64,000 nt of DNA from an uncultured Oceanospirillaceae bacterium (GTDB lineage Bacteria; Pseudomonadota; Gammaproteobacteria; Pseudomonadales; Balneatricaceae): contig CAJXNY010000007.1 of the NCBI GenBank assembly GCA_913057435.1, positions 62,001 to 126,000 on the forward strand, in the 5' to 3' direction. Positions 45,732-54,689 of the stretch are shown piece by piece (the stretch's first letter is position 1; every line of letters starts with the position of its first letter). A program made the position numbers and the translations under genes. The notes under the pieces are model-generated. The model searched no databases and was not told where the DNA came from. It saw nothing but the letters and a program-made list of their open reading frames with translations.

Positions 45732-47399
45732 ATGCGCAGTATCTTTCTCAGAATCTACATCGGCATCCTGTGTGCTGTGCTGATCATCGGCGGCGGTGCG
45801 CTGCTGGGCTACCGACTCTGGAACGAAGACCGGCTCAGTGATTACCTGGCCAGCAGCAGCCAGGGCACCCTGCAGCTGATCAGCCAGGGGCTGATCCGAC
45901 ATCAGGGCGAGCGCCGACAGCAGTGGCTGGCGCTGAGCAAACGGGTTACCGCACTGCCGCTGGAACTGATCAGCGCCCAGCAACTGCCTGCCAACCTCCA
46001 GCTGCACCAGCAATCTGACGATATCCGCCTGCATATCGCTGTGGTTGATGAACAGCGCCGCCTGTTTTTGCCCGCCAGTAACGATCAGCAGCAGTGGCTA
46101 CAGGTCACTCTGAGCGAAGCCGACATCAACGAGCAACTGATGCGCGGCAGCCAGTTGCTGCTGCTCAATGAGCTGGGCCGCTACCCACAAAGCGAGCGGA
46201 AAGCCGCACTGCAACAGCTACAGGCTGCCTTCGCCTACCCACTACACTGGCTGAACAGCACCGAGTTAAGCGCCAATTATCTGCAAAAACGCGCGCTGGT
46301 GCGGGGTGATACCGTGGTAGAACTGCAGACCCTTAATAACAGCCAGCGCGCCATCCGCACCCTGGCCCCGATCGGCAACAGCGGTGATTTTCTACAACAG
46401 GGGCCAGTGCCCCTGTTCGAGCCCTTCCCACGCGCACTGGTGATTGTCGCCGGTCTGCTCGGGCTGGCGCTGCTGGCACTGGCCTGCTTTTTACTGGTAC
46501 GTCCGCTGGCGCGGCGGCTGGGCCGGATGGCCGATGAAGTTGACCAGCTGCAACCCAGTGGCCCAAGCAACCCGCTAACCGTTGATGGCAACGATGCCCT
46601 GACCGCTCTGGCAGGCAAAATCAACACCATGTCCGCCCGTATCCACCAGCTGCTCAACGCCCAGCGTGAGCTGAACCGCGCTGTCTCCCACGAGCTGAAA
46701 ACCCCGCTGGCCCGGCTCACCTTCCGCCGCGAACTGGCCCTGCACAAGCTAAACCAGCTCAGTACCGACCCGCTCGACATCCGCCCGGTGGTTCAGCATC
46801 TGGACGGCATGGACAGCAGCCTGCAGGAACTCAATTCACTGGTTGAAGAGATCCTGCTTTACGCCAGCATGGAAGGTACGACCCCCACTCTGACCCCCAG
46901 CCCGGTGGAACTGAAGGAAATGCTCGACAGCCTGTTTGAACCACTGCGCAGCGAAAACCCGGCCTTGCAGCTGAGTCACAACGCCCTCCCTGGGCTGCAA
47001 CTGCAGGCCGACCCTCATTACCTGCGCCGCGCTCTGCAGAACCTGCTGGGTAACGCTCAGCGTTATGCCATCAGCCAGATAAGAGTTTCCATCAGCACCC
47101 AGCCCGGCCAGCTCTGCCTGAGCATTGAAGATGATGGTCCCGGCATCCCGCCAGAGCAGTGGCAGCAAGTACTGGAGCCGTTCAGCCGGGTGGAATCCAG
47201 CCGCAACCGCGACAGTGGCGGCAGCGGGCTGGGGCTGGCCATTGTCCGGCAAATCGCTCACTGGCATCAGGGTGATATCGAACTGGGTCACTCCAGGCTG
47301 CTAAGAGGGCTCTGTGCCCAACTGACCCTGCCAGCCCCGAACACCCACAATAATTCAGCAGATCTGATACAAGCCGGTGCTACAAACTGCAACATTTAA
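45732..47399 (+). CDS. Transmembrane sensor histidine kinase (RstB-like)
   Basis: 555 residues. A first membrane helix (about 7-27), a periplasmic domain of about 200 residues rich in Gln and Leu, a second helix (about 235-258), HAMP (PLARRLGRMADEVDQL), HisKA with phosphoacceptor in RAVSHELKTPLARL (about 315-328), HATPase N-box NLLGNAQRY, G1 EDDGPGIP and G2 SGGSGLGLAIV. All catalytic boxes are intact. Its cognate OmpR-type regulator is at 49502, so two other genes have been placed between kinase and regulator. The periplasmic domain has no recognised ligand-binding family. Confidence 0.93.
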   Translation: MRSIFLRIYIGILCAVLIIGGGALLGYRLWNEDRLSDYLASSSQGTLQLISQGLIRHQGERRQQWLALSKRVTALPLELISAQQLPANLQLHQQSDDIRLHIAVVDEQRRLFLPASNDQQQWLQVTLSEADINEQLMRGSQLLLLNELGRYPQSERKAALQQLQAAFAYPLHWLNSTELSANYLQKRALVRGDTVVELQTLNNSQRAIRTLAPIGNSGDFLQQGPVPLFEPFPRALVIVAGLLGLALLALACFLLVRPLARRLGRMADEVDQLQPSGPSNPLTVDGNDALTALAGKINTMSARIHQLLNAQRELNRAVSHELKTPLARLTFRRELALHKLNQLSTDPLDIRPVVQHLDGMDSSLQELNSLVEEILLYASMEGTTPTLTPSPVELKEMLDSLFEPLRSENPALQLSHNALPGLQLQADPHYLRRALQNLLGNAQRYAISQIRVSISTQPGQLCLSIEDDGPGIPPEQWQQVLEPFSRVESSRNRDSGGSGLGLAIVRQIAHWHQGDIELGHSRLLRGLCAQLTLPAPNTHNNSADLIQAGATNCNI

Positions 47400-47460
47400 A
47401 TTCTTTAAAAATGTATCATTTGCGCTCACCCTTGATCGATTGACCCAGCGAGACCCCAAC

Positions 47461-48186
47461 GTGAAACAAAGGCCCCTGTTCTACCTCACCCTGCTCACCA
47501 GCCTGTTGCTGCATAGCGCAATTGTGCGGGCAGATGACAATACAGACTGGGGCGACTGGGGGCTGGACTCCGATCAGCTGATGCAGGAGCTGGACCGGGA
47601 CGACTCGCCTTTTGAAGCGATTCCTGAATTTGAAGCCCCACGACAGAAATCAGCCCGTGAACGCCGCCCGCTCAGCGCCCACGAACAGGCTATTTTTTCA
47701 GAACTCGACAACAGCGACCTGAGTGATTACCAACCCGCCAAAGGCGATGATGAGGCAGACGAAGACGACGAAGCGTTCAGCCTGCTGGAACAGCTGGAAC
47801 AGCTGGAACAACTGCACAACGCCACCGGGCTGGGTGAAGCCCTGGAGGCCGGTGAAGTTGATATCTACATTGAAGATGGCCAGCTGGTCATCGAACCGCT
47901 GGATGACGAAAGTGATCTGCCCGATGGCTATGACGACCTGCCCGAGCTGCCACTGGATGAGCTGGACCCCGACACCGCGCGCGAGCTGATCGACGCACTC
48001 GATACCCTCACCCAGGACGGCGACAGCTTCAGCATTGAGGTCGATGGCGTCGAAATAGAGTTCGACCGGGAATATATCGACGACCTTGAAGACCTCGAAG
48101 ATCTCGAAGCGTTAATCGATGGGCTGGAGGATGAACTCGACAACGACGAGTTTGGCGACATTCAGGCAGGTGAGTTCGAACGATGA
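47461..48186 (+). CDS. Acidic secreted protein, candidate cargo of the adjacent outer membrane protein
   Basis: 241 residues from GTG at 47461, giving a clean signal peptide (KQRPLFYLTLLTSLLLHSAIVRA/DD, cleavage near residue 23); an upstream ATG would add an unlikely 28-residue leader inside the kinase gene. There is no lipobox cysteine. The mature protein is strongly acidic, with DWGDWGLDSDQ at its start, LEQLEQLEQL, and the terminal runs DDLEDLEDLEALIDGLEDE. No family is recognised. Its last four bases overlap the next start (ATGA), so it is translated with the Slam-like protein, which makes it a likely partner or cargo. Confidence 0.72.
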   Translation: MKQRPLFYLTLLTSLLLHSAIVRADDNTDWGDWGLDSDQLMQELDRDDSPFEAIPEFEAPRQKSARERRPLSAHEQAIFSELDNSDLSDYQPAKGDDEADEDDEAFSLLEQLEQLEQLHNATGLGEALEAGEVDIYIEDGQLVIEPLDDESDLPDGYDDLPELPLDELDPDTARELIDALDTLTQDGDSFSIEVDGVEIEFDREYIDDLEDLEDLEALIDGLEDELDNDEFGDIQAGEFER

Positions 48187-49466
48187 ACAGACCTGTATGC
48201 TACGGCCACTCGGTTCTGGCCAGCCTGATATTACTTGCCCCGCTTACCGAGGCAGCCTCGCTCACACCAACACCACAGCAGGACCTTAATACCCTGCTGT
48301 CGAACGCTGAGCAGCAGCCTGCCCAGGCCATTGCGCAACTGGAACACCAGCTGACAACCCGCCCCGGCTGGCATCGGGGTCGGCTGGAACTGGCCCGGCT
48401 CTACTACCGCCAGCAGCAATACTCCGCCGCCCGCAATGCCGTTAAACAGGTGGTCAGCAACGCTAAGCTGCCCACCACCGTGCGTAAAAACGTCCTGACC
48501 TTTTATCGCAAAATTCTGCAAGCCGAGCAGGCCCAGCAAAGCCGCCAGGCCAGCACTGATTATGCACAACACTGGCAGCTGGGCGGTCAGCTCAGCCTGG
48601 GCAGCGGCTACGACAGCAACGCCAATACCGGCCCCGAAGACCGGGATATCGGCCTGCGCACCCTGCGCCTGAAACCCGGTGCCCTGCAGCGCAGCGACCA
48701 CTACCTCAACAGCCAGCTGGTACTGCGTGCAGATCGCAGCCTGAGCGCTGCCGACATTACCCCCCGCACAACGGGCCACCTGCGCTGGCGCAACCGGCTC
48801 AACCTGTCAAAACGGCAGTACCAGCAACAGCGCCGGGCCGATATCCGCAGCGTACAGCTGGTCAGCAGCCTGCACTACCAGCTGACACCACAGTGGACCC
48901 TGGCCAGCCGCCTCCACCTGTCGCACCTGACAGAGGGCCGGGCCAGCGATATCAACTACGTCGGACTGGAGCCATCACTCCAGTGGCAGCAAGACCAACA
49001 CAGAGTTACCCTGTCGGTACTGCATAAAGATCGCAATTATCTGGCCAGCAAAGCCCGCGCCAAAGATGGCCCCTTACAGGAGCTGGCCCTGCGTTACGAC
49101 TACCAGCTCGACCGCCAGTGGCGCCTGCAGCTCAGCGGCAGATTGATCGATACCGATTACCGGGGTAAACGCCACAGCTACCATGCCCGCGAAGCCCAGA
49201 CCCGGCTCAATTACCGCTACAGCGCCCAGCTGGCTCTCTGGAGCCAGCTGCGTTATCGCAGCAGCCATTACCAGGCAGCGGAAGCACCGCTGTACCCGGA
49301 TGCCCGCGACGAAAATAACCTCAGCCTGCGAGCCGGCGCCCGATACCGGTTAAACGAAGACCTGTCACTGGGGCTGACGCTATCGAGCTACCGCAACCAG
49401 GCCAACCACAAACTGCATGACTACAACCGCCAGCTGGCCGAGCTGCGGCTCAACTGGCAGTTTTAA
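48183..49466 (+). CDS. Slam/type XI secretion-like outer membrane protein (TPR plus DUF560-like barrel)
   Basis: 427 residues with a signal peptide (about 1-24). Residues 25-120 are helical with a TPR pattern (QPAQAIAQLEHQL, ELARLYYRQQQYSAARNAVKQ). From about 130 the protein becomes amphipathic strand-rich, beginning WQLGGQLSLGSGYDSNANTGP and ending in aromatic LNWQF, as in outer membrane barrels of 14 or so strands. The GYDSNANTGP opening is the mark of the DUF560/Slam group. Slam proteins move lipoproteins or haemophores across the outer membrane. Length is somewhat short for Slam1 (about 490). Confidence 0.72.
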   Translation: MNRPVCYGHSVLASLILLAPLTEAASLTPTPQQDLNTLLSNAEQQPAQAIAQLEHQLTTRPGWHRGRLELARLYYRQQQYSAARNAVKQVVSNAKLPTTVRKNVLTFYRKILQAEQAQQSRQASTDYAQHWQLGGQLSLGSGYDSNANTGPEDRDIGLRTLRLKPGALQRSDHYLNSQLVLRADRSLSAADITPRTTGHLRWRNRLNLSKRQYQQQRRADIRSVQLVSSLHYQLTPQWTLASRLHLSHLTEGRASDINYVGLEPSLQWQQDQHRVTLSVLHKDRNYLASKARAKDGPLQELALRYDYQLDRQWRLQLSGRLIDTDYRGKRHSYHAREAQTRLNYRYSAQLALWSQLRYRSSHYQAAEAPLYPDARDENNLSLRAGARYRLNEDLSLGLTLSSYRNQANHKLHDYNRQLAELRLNWQF

Positions 49467-49501
49467 AGCGCGCTAAAAACAGAAGACATTAAGGACAGCT
49501 C

Positions 49502-50197
49502 ATGACCGGCCTACGGATACTACTGATTGAAGACGATGCCGAACTGGCCGAACTGACCCAGGAATACCTGCGTGGCTTCGACCACCAGGTCAGCCACGAA
49601 GCCGATGGCAGCCAGGCCGTACAGCGCATCCTGGATGAACAGCCAGATCTGGTATTACTGGATATTATGCTGCCCGGCAAAAACGGCATCGATATCTGCC
49701 GTGAAGTCCGTGAGCACTATCGCAACCCGATCATCATGCTGACGGCGCGCAGCGATCAGATCGACCAGATTATCGGACTGGAGATCGGTGCCGATGACTA
49801 CATCTGCAAACCGGTAGAACCCCGCCTGCTGGTCGCCCGGATCAACGCGATCAGCCGCCGTATTCAGCGTGATAACCACACCCCAGCCGCTGATGAAAGC
49901 CTGCTTCAGGTACAGGGCCTGCAGATCAACAGCAATGCCCGCGAAGCCAGCCATAACGGCCAGCAGTTGAGCCTGAGCACCCAGGAATACGACCTGCTCC
50001 ACCTGCTGGCCCGCAACGCTGGCAAAGTGCTGTCCCGTGAGTACATCTTCCACGAAGTACGCGGGCTGGAATACGACGGCATGAGCCGGTTTGTCGACAT
50101 CACCATCTCCCGCCTGCGCCACAAAATCGGCGACGACCCCCACCAGCCAGAACGGATCAAAACCGTGCGTAACCGGGGCTACCTGCTGGCTACCTGA
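49502..50197 (+). CDS. OmpR-family response regulator (RstA-like)
   Basis: 231 residues. Receiver with acidic pocket EDD (residues 11-13), phosphoacceptor in LVLLDIMLPGKNG (about D53) and conserved lysine in DDYICKPVEPRLL (about 103); then a winged-helix C-terminal domain (STQEYDLLHLLARNAGKVLSREYIFHEV and ISRLRHKIGDDP, with RTVRNRGYLL). It is expected to be phosphorylated by the kinase at 45732 and to control transcription of the intervening and following genes. A weak ribosome site precedes ATG. Confidence 0.95.
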   Translation: MTGLRILLIEDDAELAELTQEYLRGFDHQVSHEADGSQAVQRILDEQPDLVLLDIMLPGKNGIDICREVREHYRNPIIMLTARSDQIDQIIGLEIGADDYICKPVEPRLLVARINAISRRIQRDNHTPAADESLLQVQGLQINSNAREASHNGQQLSLSTQEYDLLHLLARNAGKVLSREYIFHEVRGLEYDGMSRFVDITISRLRHKIGDDPHQPERIKTVRNRGYLLAT

Positions 50198-50337
50198 GCC
50201 TGCCAGCCCCTTGTACACACTGTTACATTCCCCCTACCGAACCGCTACAGACTGTACAAATCATCTGACGGATTATGGTTCCAGTCGCTACCGGGAAGCC
50301 CTCCCTGGCGAGACAAACCATGAAAAGGATGACAACC

Positions 50338-51600
50338 ATGAACACTCAGACAACTGCCAACAACGCCGCTCAGCCTGCCGCCATCAGCCCTGACGTTGAA
50401 GCCCTGTACAGCCAGCTGGATGCGATCTTTGGTGTGCCCAAGGAACTCAGCGCCGAAGAGCAGACTCAGGCCGAAGCGATCATGACTCAGCTCGACGCCC
50501 TGTATGAAACTGAAGATGACAACGGTGAGCTGAGTGCGGAAAACACTGCCAAAGCCACTGAGCTGTCCAGCCAGCTGGATACCCTGTACGGGGTTAAATC
50601 CTGGGATGCCCTGACCAGCGAAGAACAGGCCAAAGTGGACGCCATCTTCAATCAGCTGGACAGCCTTGAAGGCGGCGATGATGAAGCAGCCCCTCAGGAA
50701 GACGCCCTGTACGCCCAGCTGGATGCCATTTTCGGCACCCCCAAAGAGCTGAACGCCGACGAGCAGAAACAGGCCGACGCACTGGAAAGCCAGATTGACG
50801 CCCTGTTCGAGGCCATGGAAGACAGCGAACCCACGGCCGAACAGGAGGCACAGATTGACACCCTGTTCAGCCAGATGAGCGCCCTCTACGGCATCAAATC
50901 CTGGGATGCCCTGAGCAGTGAAGAACAGGCTCAGGTTGATAACATCTTCAGCCAGCTGGACAGCCTGGAGGGCGGCGATGATGAGGTATCCGACCCGGAA
51001 GTGGATGCTCTGTTCGCCCAGATCGACGCCATCTTCGGCATCCCAAAAGAACTGAATGCCGACGAGCAAAAACAGGCCGACGCACTGGAAAGCCAGATTG
51101 ACACCCTGTTTGAAGCCATGGAAGAAGGCGAACCCACTGCCGAACAGGAAACTCAGATTGATGCCCTGTTCAGCCAGATGGACGCCCTCTACGGCCTCAA
51201 ATCCTGGGATGACCTGAGCAGCGAAGAGCAAGGCCAGGTCGACGCCCTCTTCAGTCAGCTGGAGCAGCTCGACGGCCAAGGCGACGATGACTGGGGTGAC
51301 GACGAAGTAGGCGGTGAAAGCTGGGCCAGTGAAGACGGTGATGACTGGGGTGACGATGAAGAAGGCAGTGACGAAGACGACGGCTTTAACATCGGTAACG
51401 ACAGCATCCAGTTCAGCCAGCTGAACGGCAACAACGCAAACACCTTGGACTGGAGCAATATGGGTGACAACATGGGCGAAGCCGGTGACTGGGCTCAGGC
51501 ATGGAGCTACGACGGCGACACTCAGGCCGATAGCAGCAACGACATCAGCTTCAGCGGCCAGGCTGACAGCATGATGGATATGGACAGCTTCTGGTTCTGA
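50338..51600 (+). CDS. Acidic protein with three 101-residue tandem repeats
   Basis: 420 residues, very acidic, no signal peptide and no membrane segment. The body (residues 22-324) is three repeats of exactly 101 residues, each made of two related halves: xQLDAIFGxPKELxADEQxQADAL and FSQMxALYGxKSWDxLSSEEQxQVDxIFSQLD. A Gly/Asp-rich section with DDDWGDDEVGG and DDWGDDEEGSDEDD follows, then a tail ending DSFWF. ATG at 50338 is used (AGGA eight bases upstream); starts at 50275, 50320 and 50329 are possible. No family is recognised. Signal-less acidic repeat proteins are often type I secretion or surface substrates, which is only a suggestion here. Confidence 0.75.
   Translation: MNTQTTANNAAQPAAISPDVEALYSQLDAIFGVPKELSAEEQTQAEAIMTQLDALYETEDDNGELSAENTAKATELSSQLDTLYGVKSWDALTSEEQAKVDAIFNQLDSLEGGDDEAAPQEDALYAQLDAIFGTPKELNADEQKQADALESQIDALFEAMEDSEPTAEQEAQIDTLFSQMSALYGIKSWDALSSEEQAQVDNIFSQLDSLEGGDDEVSDPEVDALFAQIDAIFGIPKELNADEQKQADALESQIDTLFEAMEEGEPTAEQETQIDALFSQMDALYGLKSWDDLSSEEQGQVDALFSQLEQLDGQGDDDWGDDEVGGESWASEDGDDWGDDEEGSDEDDGFNIGNDSIQFSQLNGNNANTLDWSNMGDNMGEAGDWAQAWSYDGDTQADSSNDISFSGQADSMMDMDSFWF
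50401..51309 (+). repeat. Three tandem 303-bp coding repeats
   Basis: Units begin at 50401, 50704 and 51007, each with GCYCTGTWC followed by a CAG-rich segment, giving an exact 303-bp period. Units 2 and 3 are closer to one another than to unit 1 (for example identical PKELNADEQKQADALESQID), which suggests a later duplication or conversion. Confidence 0.9.
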
Positions 51601-51626
51601 TATCCCGTAAACCGGCTATCCCTTCC

Positions 51627-51657
51627 AGCCCCATACGCCCTGCGTATGGGGCTTTTT
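51627..51657 (+). terminator. Rho-independent terminator of the repeat-protein gene
   Basis: A perfect 12-bp stem AGCCCCATACGC (51627-51638) with GCGTATGGGGCT (51642-51653), loop CCT, followed by T5. Confidence 0.92.
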
Positions 51658-51885
51658 AACGCCCCGTAAAAACCACTCGGCCATCGGCAACACCGCCCGC
51701 CTTATTTAAAGCATACAAACGTTATTGTAGCGATTTAAACAACATAGCGTTTCCGATCAATATTTATCCAATTCAATTGATAATTGTAATTTTTCAGTTT
51801 GAATTCATATTCAACAATAGAATCCATTCCACATAAACAATCACGTTAATAATTAATTAAAACCGCCAACCCACCCGGTCACAAA

Positions 51886-52533
51886 ATGAACAAATACCTG
51901 ATAGCCAGCACGTTTATCGCTTCATTTTTATCGCTGTCTGCCTCTGCTGAGGTAACCATCAACACCGGCACGGGTATCCAGATCCTGGCGCACAATGGCC
52001 AGGAGGTCAGCACGACACAGCTGCAGACCAATAACGGCACCCACCAGCTACTGGTTCGCTATCAGGTTGATCTGTCTCGAAAAAAAGACAATGCACAACT
52101 GGAAAATTCCGATACCTGGGTGCTGCTGTTTGACGCAGACGATCAGACCCTGCAGCTCAGCACACCGCCTGTCCGCAACCTCAATCAGTTCCGCCAGTTC
52201 AACCGCAACGGCAACTGGCAGCTAAAAGCGGCGGATAACAACCCAGTATCATTTGAAAAAAGTCCGCTTAAAAAAGAAGGCTTTCAGTTCGCCCGTAACT
52301 ATGTACAAGAACTGGCCAAATTTAATAATACCGACCACCCTGCTGCCTTTATAAGCCACACAGAATATAAAGCGCCGATCAAAAAACACGCAAACTTTAC
52401 CCAGAATAATATACCTGAAACCGGCCAGCCAGAAACAGCCATCAGCACCGAACAGATGCTGCACTACTGGTATAACGCCGCGGATAAAAACACACAGATT
52501 CGCTTTAAAAACTGGCTAAAAAGCCAGCACTAA
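51886..52533 (+). CDS. DUF2057 (YccT/CsgI-like) periplasmic protein
   Basis: 215 residues with a signal peptide (cleaved near SASA/EV, residue 21). The DUF2057 pattern is visible: INTGTGIQILAHNGQEV, NNGTHQLLVRYQV (about 50-62) and the C-terminal STEQMLHYWYNAADKNTQIRFKNWL. The E. coli relative YccT is called CsgI, an inhibitor of curli subunit assembly. No curli genes are in the window, so only family membership is claimed. An AT-rich 230-base intergenic region upstream holds its promoter. Twelve bases or so separate it from the next transcript region. Confidence 0.82.
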   Translation: MNKYLIASTFIASFLSLSASAEVTINTGTGIQILAHNGQEVSTTQLQTNNGTHQLLVRYQVDLSRKKDNAQLENSDTWVLLFDADDQTLQLSTPPVRNLNQFRQFNRNGNWQLKAADNNPVSFEKSPLKKEGFQFARNYVQELAKFNNTDHPAAFISHTEYKAPIKKHANFTQNNIPETGQPETAISTEQMLHYWYNAADKNTQIRFKNWLKSQH

Positions 52534-52571
52534 TAACTCTACACTTGCTTAGACTGCACGGAGATTTACCC

Positions 52572-53507
52572 ATGAAAAAACTGATCCTCTCTACTCTGGT
52601 TGCCGGTATCGCTGCCGCAAACACCGCTGGCGCAGCAACCATCTACGAGGGTAACGGCCTGAGCTACAAAATGAATGGCGACTGGCAAATCCAGCTGCGC
52701 CAGGACGTGGGCGACGATCAGGACCTGAACGTTGATTTTGATGATCTGGAAGTCAAAAACCGCATCGAATACGACCTCGGCAACGGTCTTACGGCATTCG
52801 GTCAGCTGGATTTCGGTTTCAAAAAAGACGCAAATGGCACCGCGGATGGTTCACACCTGGAAGAAGCCTATGTCGGTCTGGATTTCGGTAGCGCCACCGT
52901 AGCCATCGGTCAGATGGACCTGGCCGGTGACAACTTCGGTATCGAAGCCCAGTACGAAAACACTCTGGCAGAAGACCGCTTCGAAGCCGTGCGTGATGCC
53001 GGTGACGACGTACTGCGCGTAACCACCGAGCTGGCGGGCGTTTCCATCATCGCCACCGCTGAGCTGGAAGCAGAAAGCGAAGCCAGCGGCGACGGCAAAG
53101 CCTTCGACCTGTTTGCTGCAACACGCATCGGTAACGTTGATGTTGCCGCCGCCTACCAGCGTGCTGAAGAAGCCGGCACCGCCGACATCGACAGCTGGGG
53201 TGTCAGCGCCTCCTGGGATGCGGGCTTCGCCACCCTGGCAGCGGATTACAGCACCTCCGACACCGGCGCAACTGATATCGACCAGTACAACCTGGCCGCT
53301 ATCATCCCGGTTGCCGCGACCACCAACGTTGCCCTGGGCATGGCTAACATCGAAGAAGATGGCAGCGACGACATCAACGAATGGTACGCCAACGTAACCT
53401 ACGCCTTTGCCAACCAGCCAAACGTTAGCGTGTTTGCAGAAATCGCTGACACTGACGAAGCCAACACCGACCTGGGTGGTCTGGTAGGTCTGCGTCTGAA
53501 GTTCTAA
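52572..53507 (+). CDS. Outer membrane porin
   Basis: 311 residues, signal peptide MKKLILSTLVAGIAAANTAGA (cleavage about residue 21), then an amphipathic beta-strand protein of the Gram-negative porin type: EYDLGNGLTAFGQLDFGF, EEAYVGLDFGSATVAIGQMD and the terminal RLKF with the C-terminal phenylalanine needed for BAM-dependent assembly. Strongly acidic, as usual in marine bacteria. ATG at 52572 has GGAG upstream. Terminator follows at 53600. Substrate unknown. Confidence 0.9.
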   Translation: MKKLILSTLVAGIAAANTAGAATIYEGNGLSYKMNGDWQIQLRQDVGDDQDLNVDFDDLEVKNRIEYDLGNGLTAFGQLDFGFKKDANGTADGSHLEEAYVGLDFGSATVAIGQMDLAGDNFGIEAQYENTLAEDRFEAVRDAGDDVLRVTTELAGVSIIATAELEAESEASGDGKAFDLFAATRIGNVDVAAAYQRAEEAGTADIDSWGVSASWDAGFATLAADYSTSDTGATDIDQYNLAAIIPVAATTNVALGMANIEEDGSDDINEWYANVTYAFANQPNVSVFAEIADTDEANTDLGGLVGLRLKF

Positions 53508-53599
53508 CAAAAACACCACAGCAAGCGCCGGGTTCACCAGTACCCGGTGCTTGTCCGGTGCGCCAGCCGACCCCTTCCGGCTGACATACCCGTGAATTC

Positions 53600-53623
53600 G
53601 CCGGACCGCTGTCCGGCTTTTTT
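53600..53623 (+). terminator. Rho-independent terminator of the porin gene
   Basis: Stem GCCGGAC (53600-53606) with GTCCGGC (53611-53617), loop CGCT, T6. Confidence 0.88.
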
Positions 53624-53745
53624 ATGGCTGGGCATTTATGACGCCCACAACCAACATTTCTGATACATTGCCGCCTGATCATTAATCTGGCGACAGCGCA
53701 TCACCCTCTGCACTGAGCAGACCGCAGCCTCGCCCCGACAATGGA

Positions 53746-54522
53746 ATGACTATGTATCTTGAGTTGCTGTTACTGTTTGCGGCGGGCTTTTTTGGCGGCG
53801 TGATTAACTCAATCGCTGGCGGCGGCAGCTTTATCACCTTCCCCGCACTGCTGTTTGTCGGCGTCCCGGCCATCAGCGCCAACGCCACCAACACCTTCGC
53901 CTCCTGCGCCGGTTACCTCAGCGGCACCTACGCCTTTCGTAAAGATCTGGCCGCCCACAAAGCCGAACTGCCGCGCTTTATCCTGCTCAGCCTGATCGGC
54001 GGCATCAGCGGTGCCTGGCTGCTGCTGCAAACCCCGGAAGCGGTATTTATGGAAGCCGTGCCCTGGCTGCTACTGTTCGCCACCGTGCTGTTCATCTTCG
54101 GCGGCCAGCTCAACAGCGCACTCAAACAGCTGGCCAGTAAACACCGCCACGCCTCTGCCGTGGGCGGCCTGCTGTTACTGTTATTGCTGCTTGGCGTCTG
54201 CATCTACGGCGGCTTTTTCAACGCCGGGCTCGGCATCATCACCCTCAGCTACCTGGCCCTGGCCGGATACAACAACATCAACACCATGAACGGCCTCAAA
54301 TTGCTGGTTTCCTCCACCGTCTCCCTGATCGCCATCGCGCTGTTTATCTACGACGGTGCCATCGCCTGGTATGAAGGCAGCATCGTCCTGCTCGGCACCC
54401 TGACGGGCGGTTTTGTGGCAGCACACGTCTCCCGGCAGATTCCACAGCGGTATGTTAGACAGTTTGTCATATTGGCCAGTAGCGGAATTACGGCGTACTT
54501 CTTTTTTGATATTTATGGGTGA
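53746..54522 (+). CDS. TSUP/TauE-SafE family permease
   Basis: 258 residues with about eight hydrophobic segments and the TauE/SafE duplicated fold: AGFFGGVINSIAGGGSFITFPALL (about residues 11-34) and GVCIYGGFFNAGLGIITLSYLAL (about 148-170). Family members export or import sulfite, sulfonates or other small anions. An ATG at 53752 has a slightly better placed GGA, so the start may be two residues later. Monocistronic. Confidence 0.9.
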   Translation: MTMYLELLLLFAAGFFGGVINSIAGGGSFITFPALLFVGVPAISANATNTFASCAGYLSGTYAFRKDLAAHKAELPRFILLSLIGGISGAWLLLQTPEAVFMEAVPWLLLFATVLFIFGGQLNSALKQLASKHRHASAVGGLLLLLLLLGVCIYGGFFNAGLGIITLSYLALAGYNNINTMNGLKLLVSSTVSLIAIALFIYDGAIAWYEGSIVLLGTLTGGFVAAHVSRQIPQRYVRQFVILASSGITAYFFFDIYG

Positions 54523-54689
54523 GAGGGTATTGAGAGGTTGTATGTTTGGCTATACAGCGGCGCAGGGTACATCACGCAGACATAGATAACGGTACAGCTA
54601 GCGCTTATTCGTACCCAAGCCCCAACTCCTGGTCCAGATCACATTGATGAGTTTGGTGCTGAGATCAAACGCGGTGAATATGTAGTAGT
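54523..54689. other. Remnant region of an integrative element
   Basis: Between the TSUP gene and the broken integrase. In the plus frame 54586-54693 a 35-codon tail reads as ordinary protein (IRTQAPTPGPDHIDEFGAEI and so on, ending YVVV-stop) without an upstream start, which looks like the 3' end of a lost gene. No family recognised. Confidence 0.3.

Noticed and set aside
50245-51279. 344-codon open frame opposite the repeat protein
   Set aside because: Mirror of a strongly repetitive gene; the repeats on the antisense strand follow automatically from those on the coding strand.
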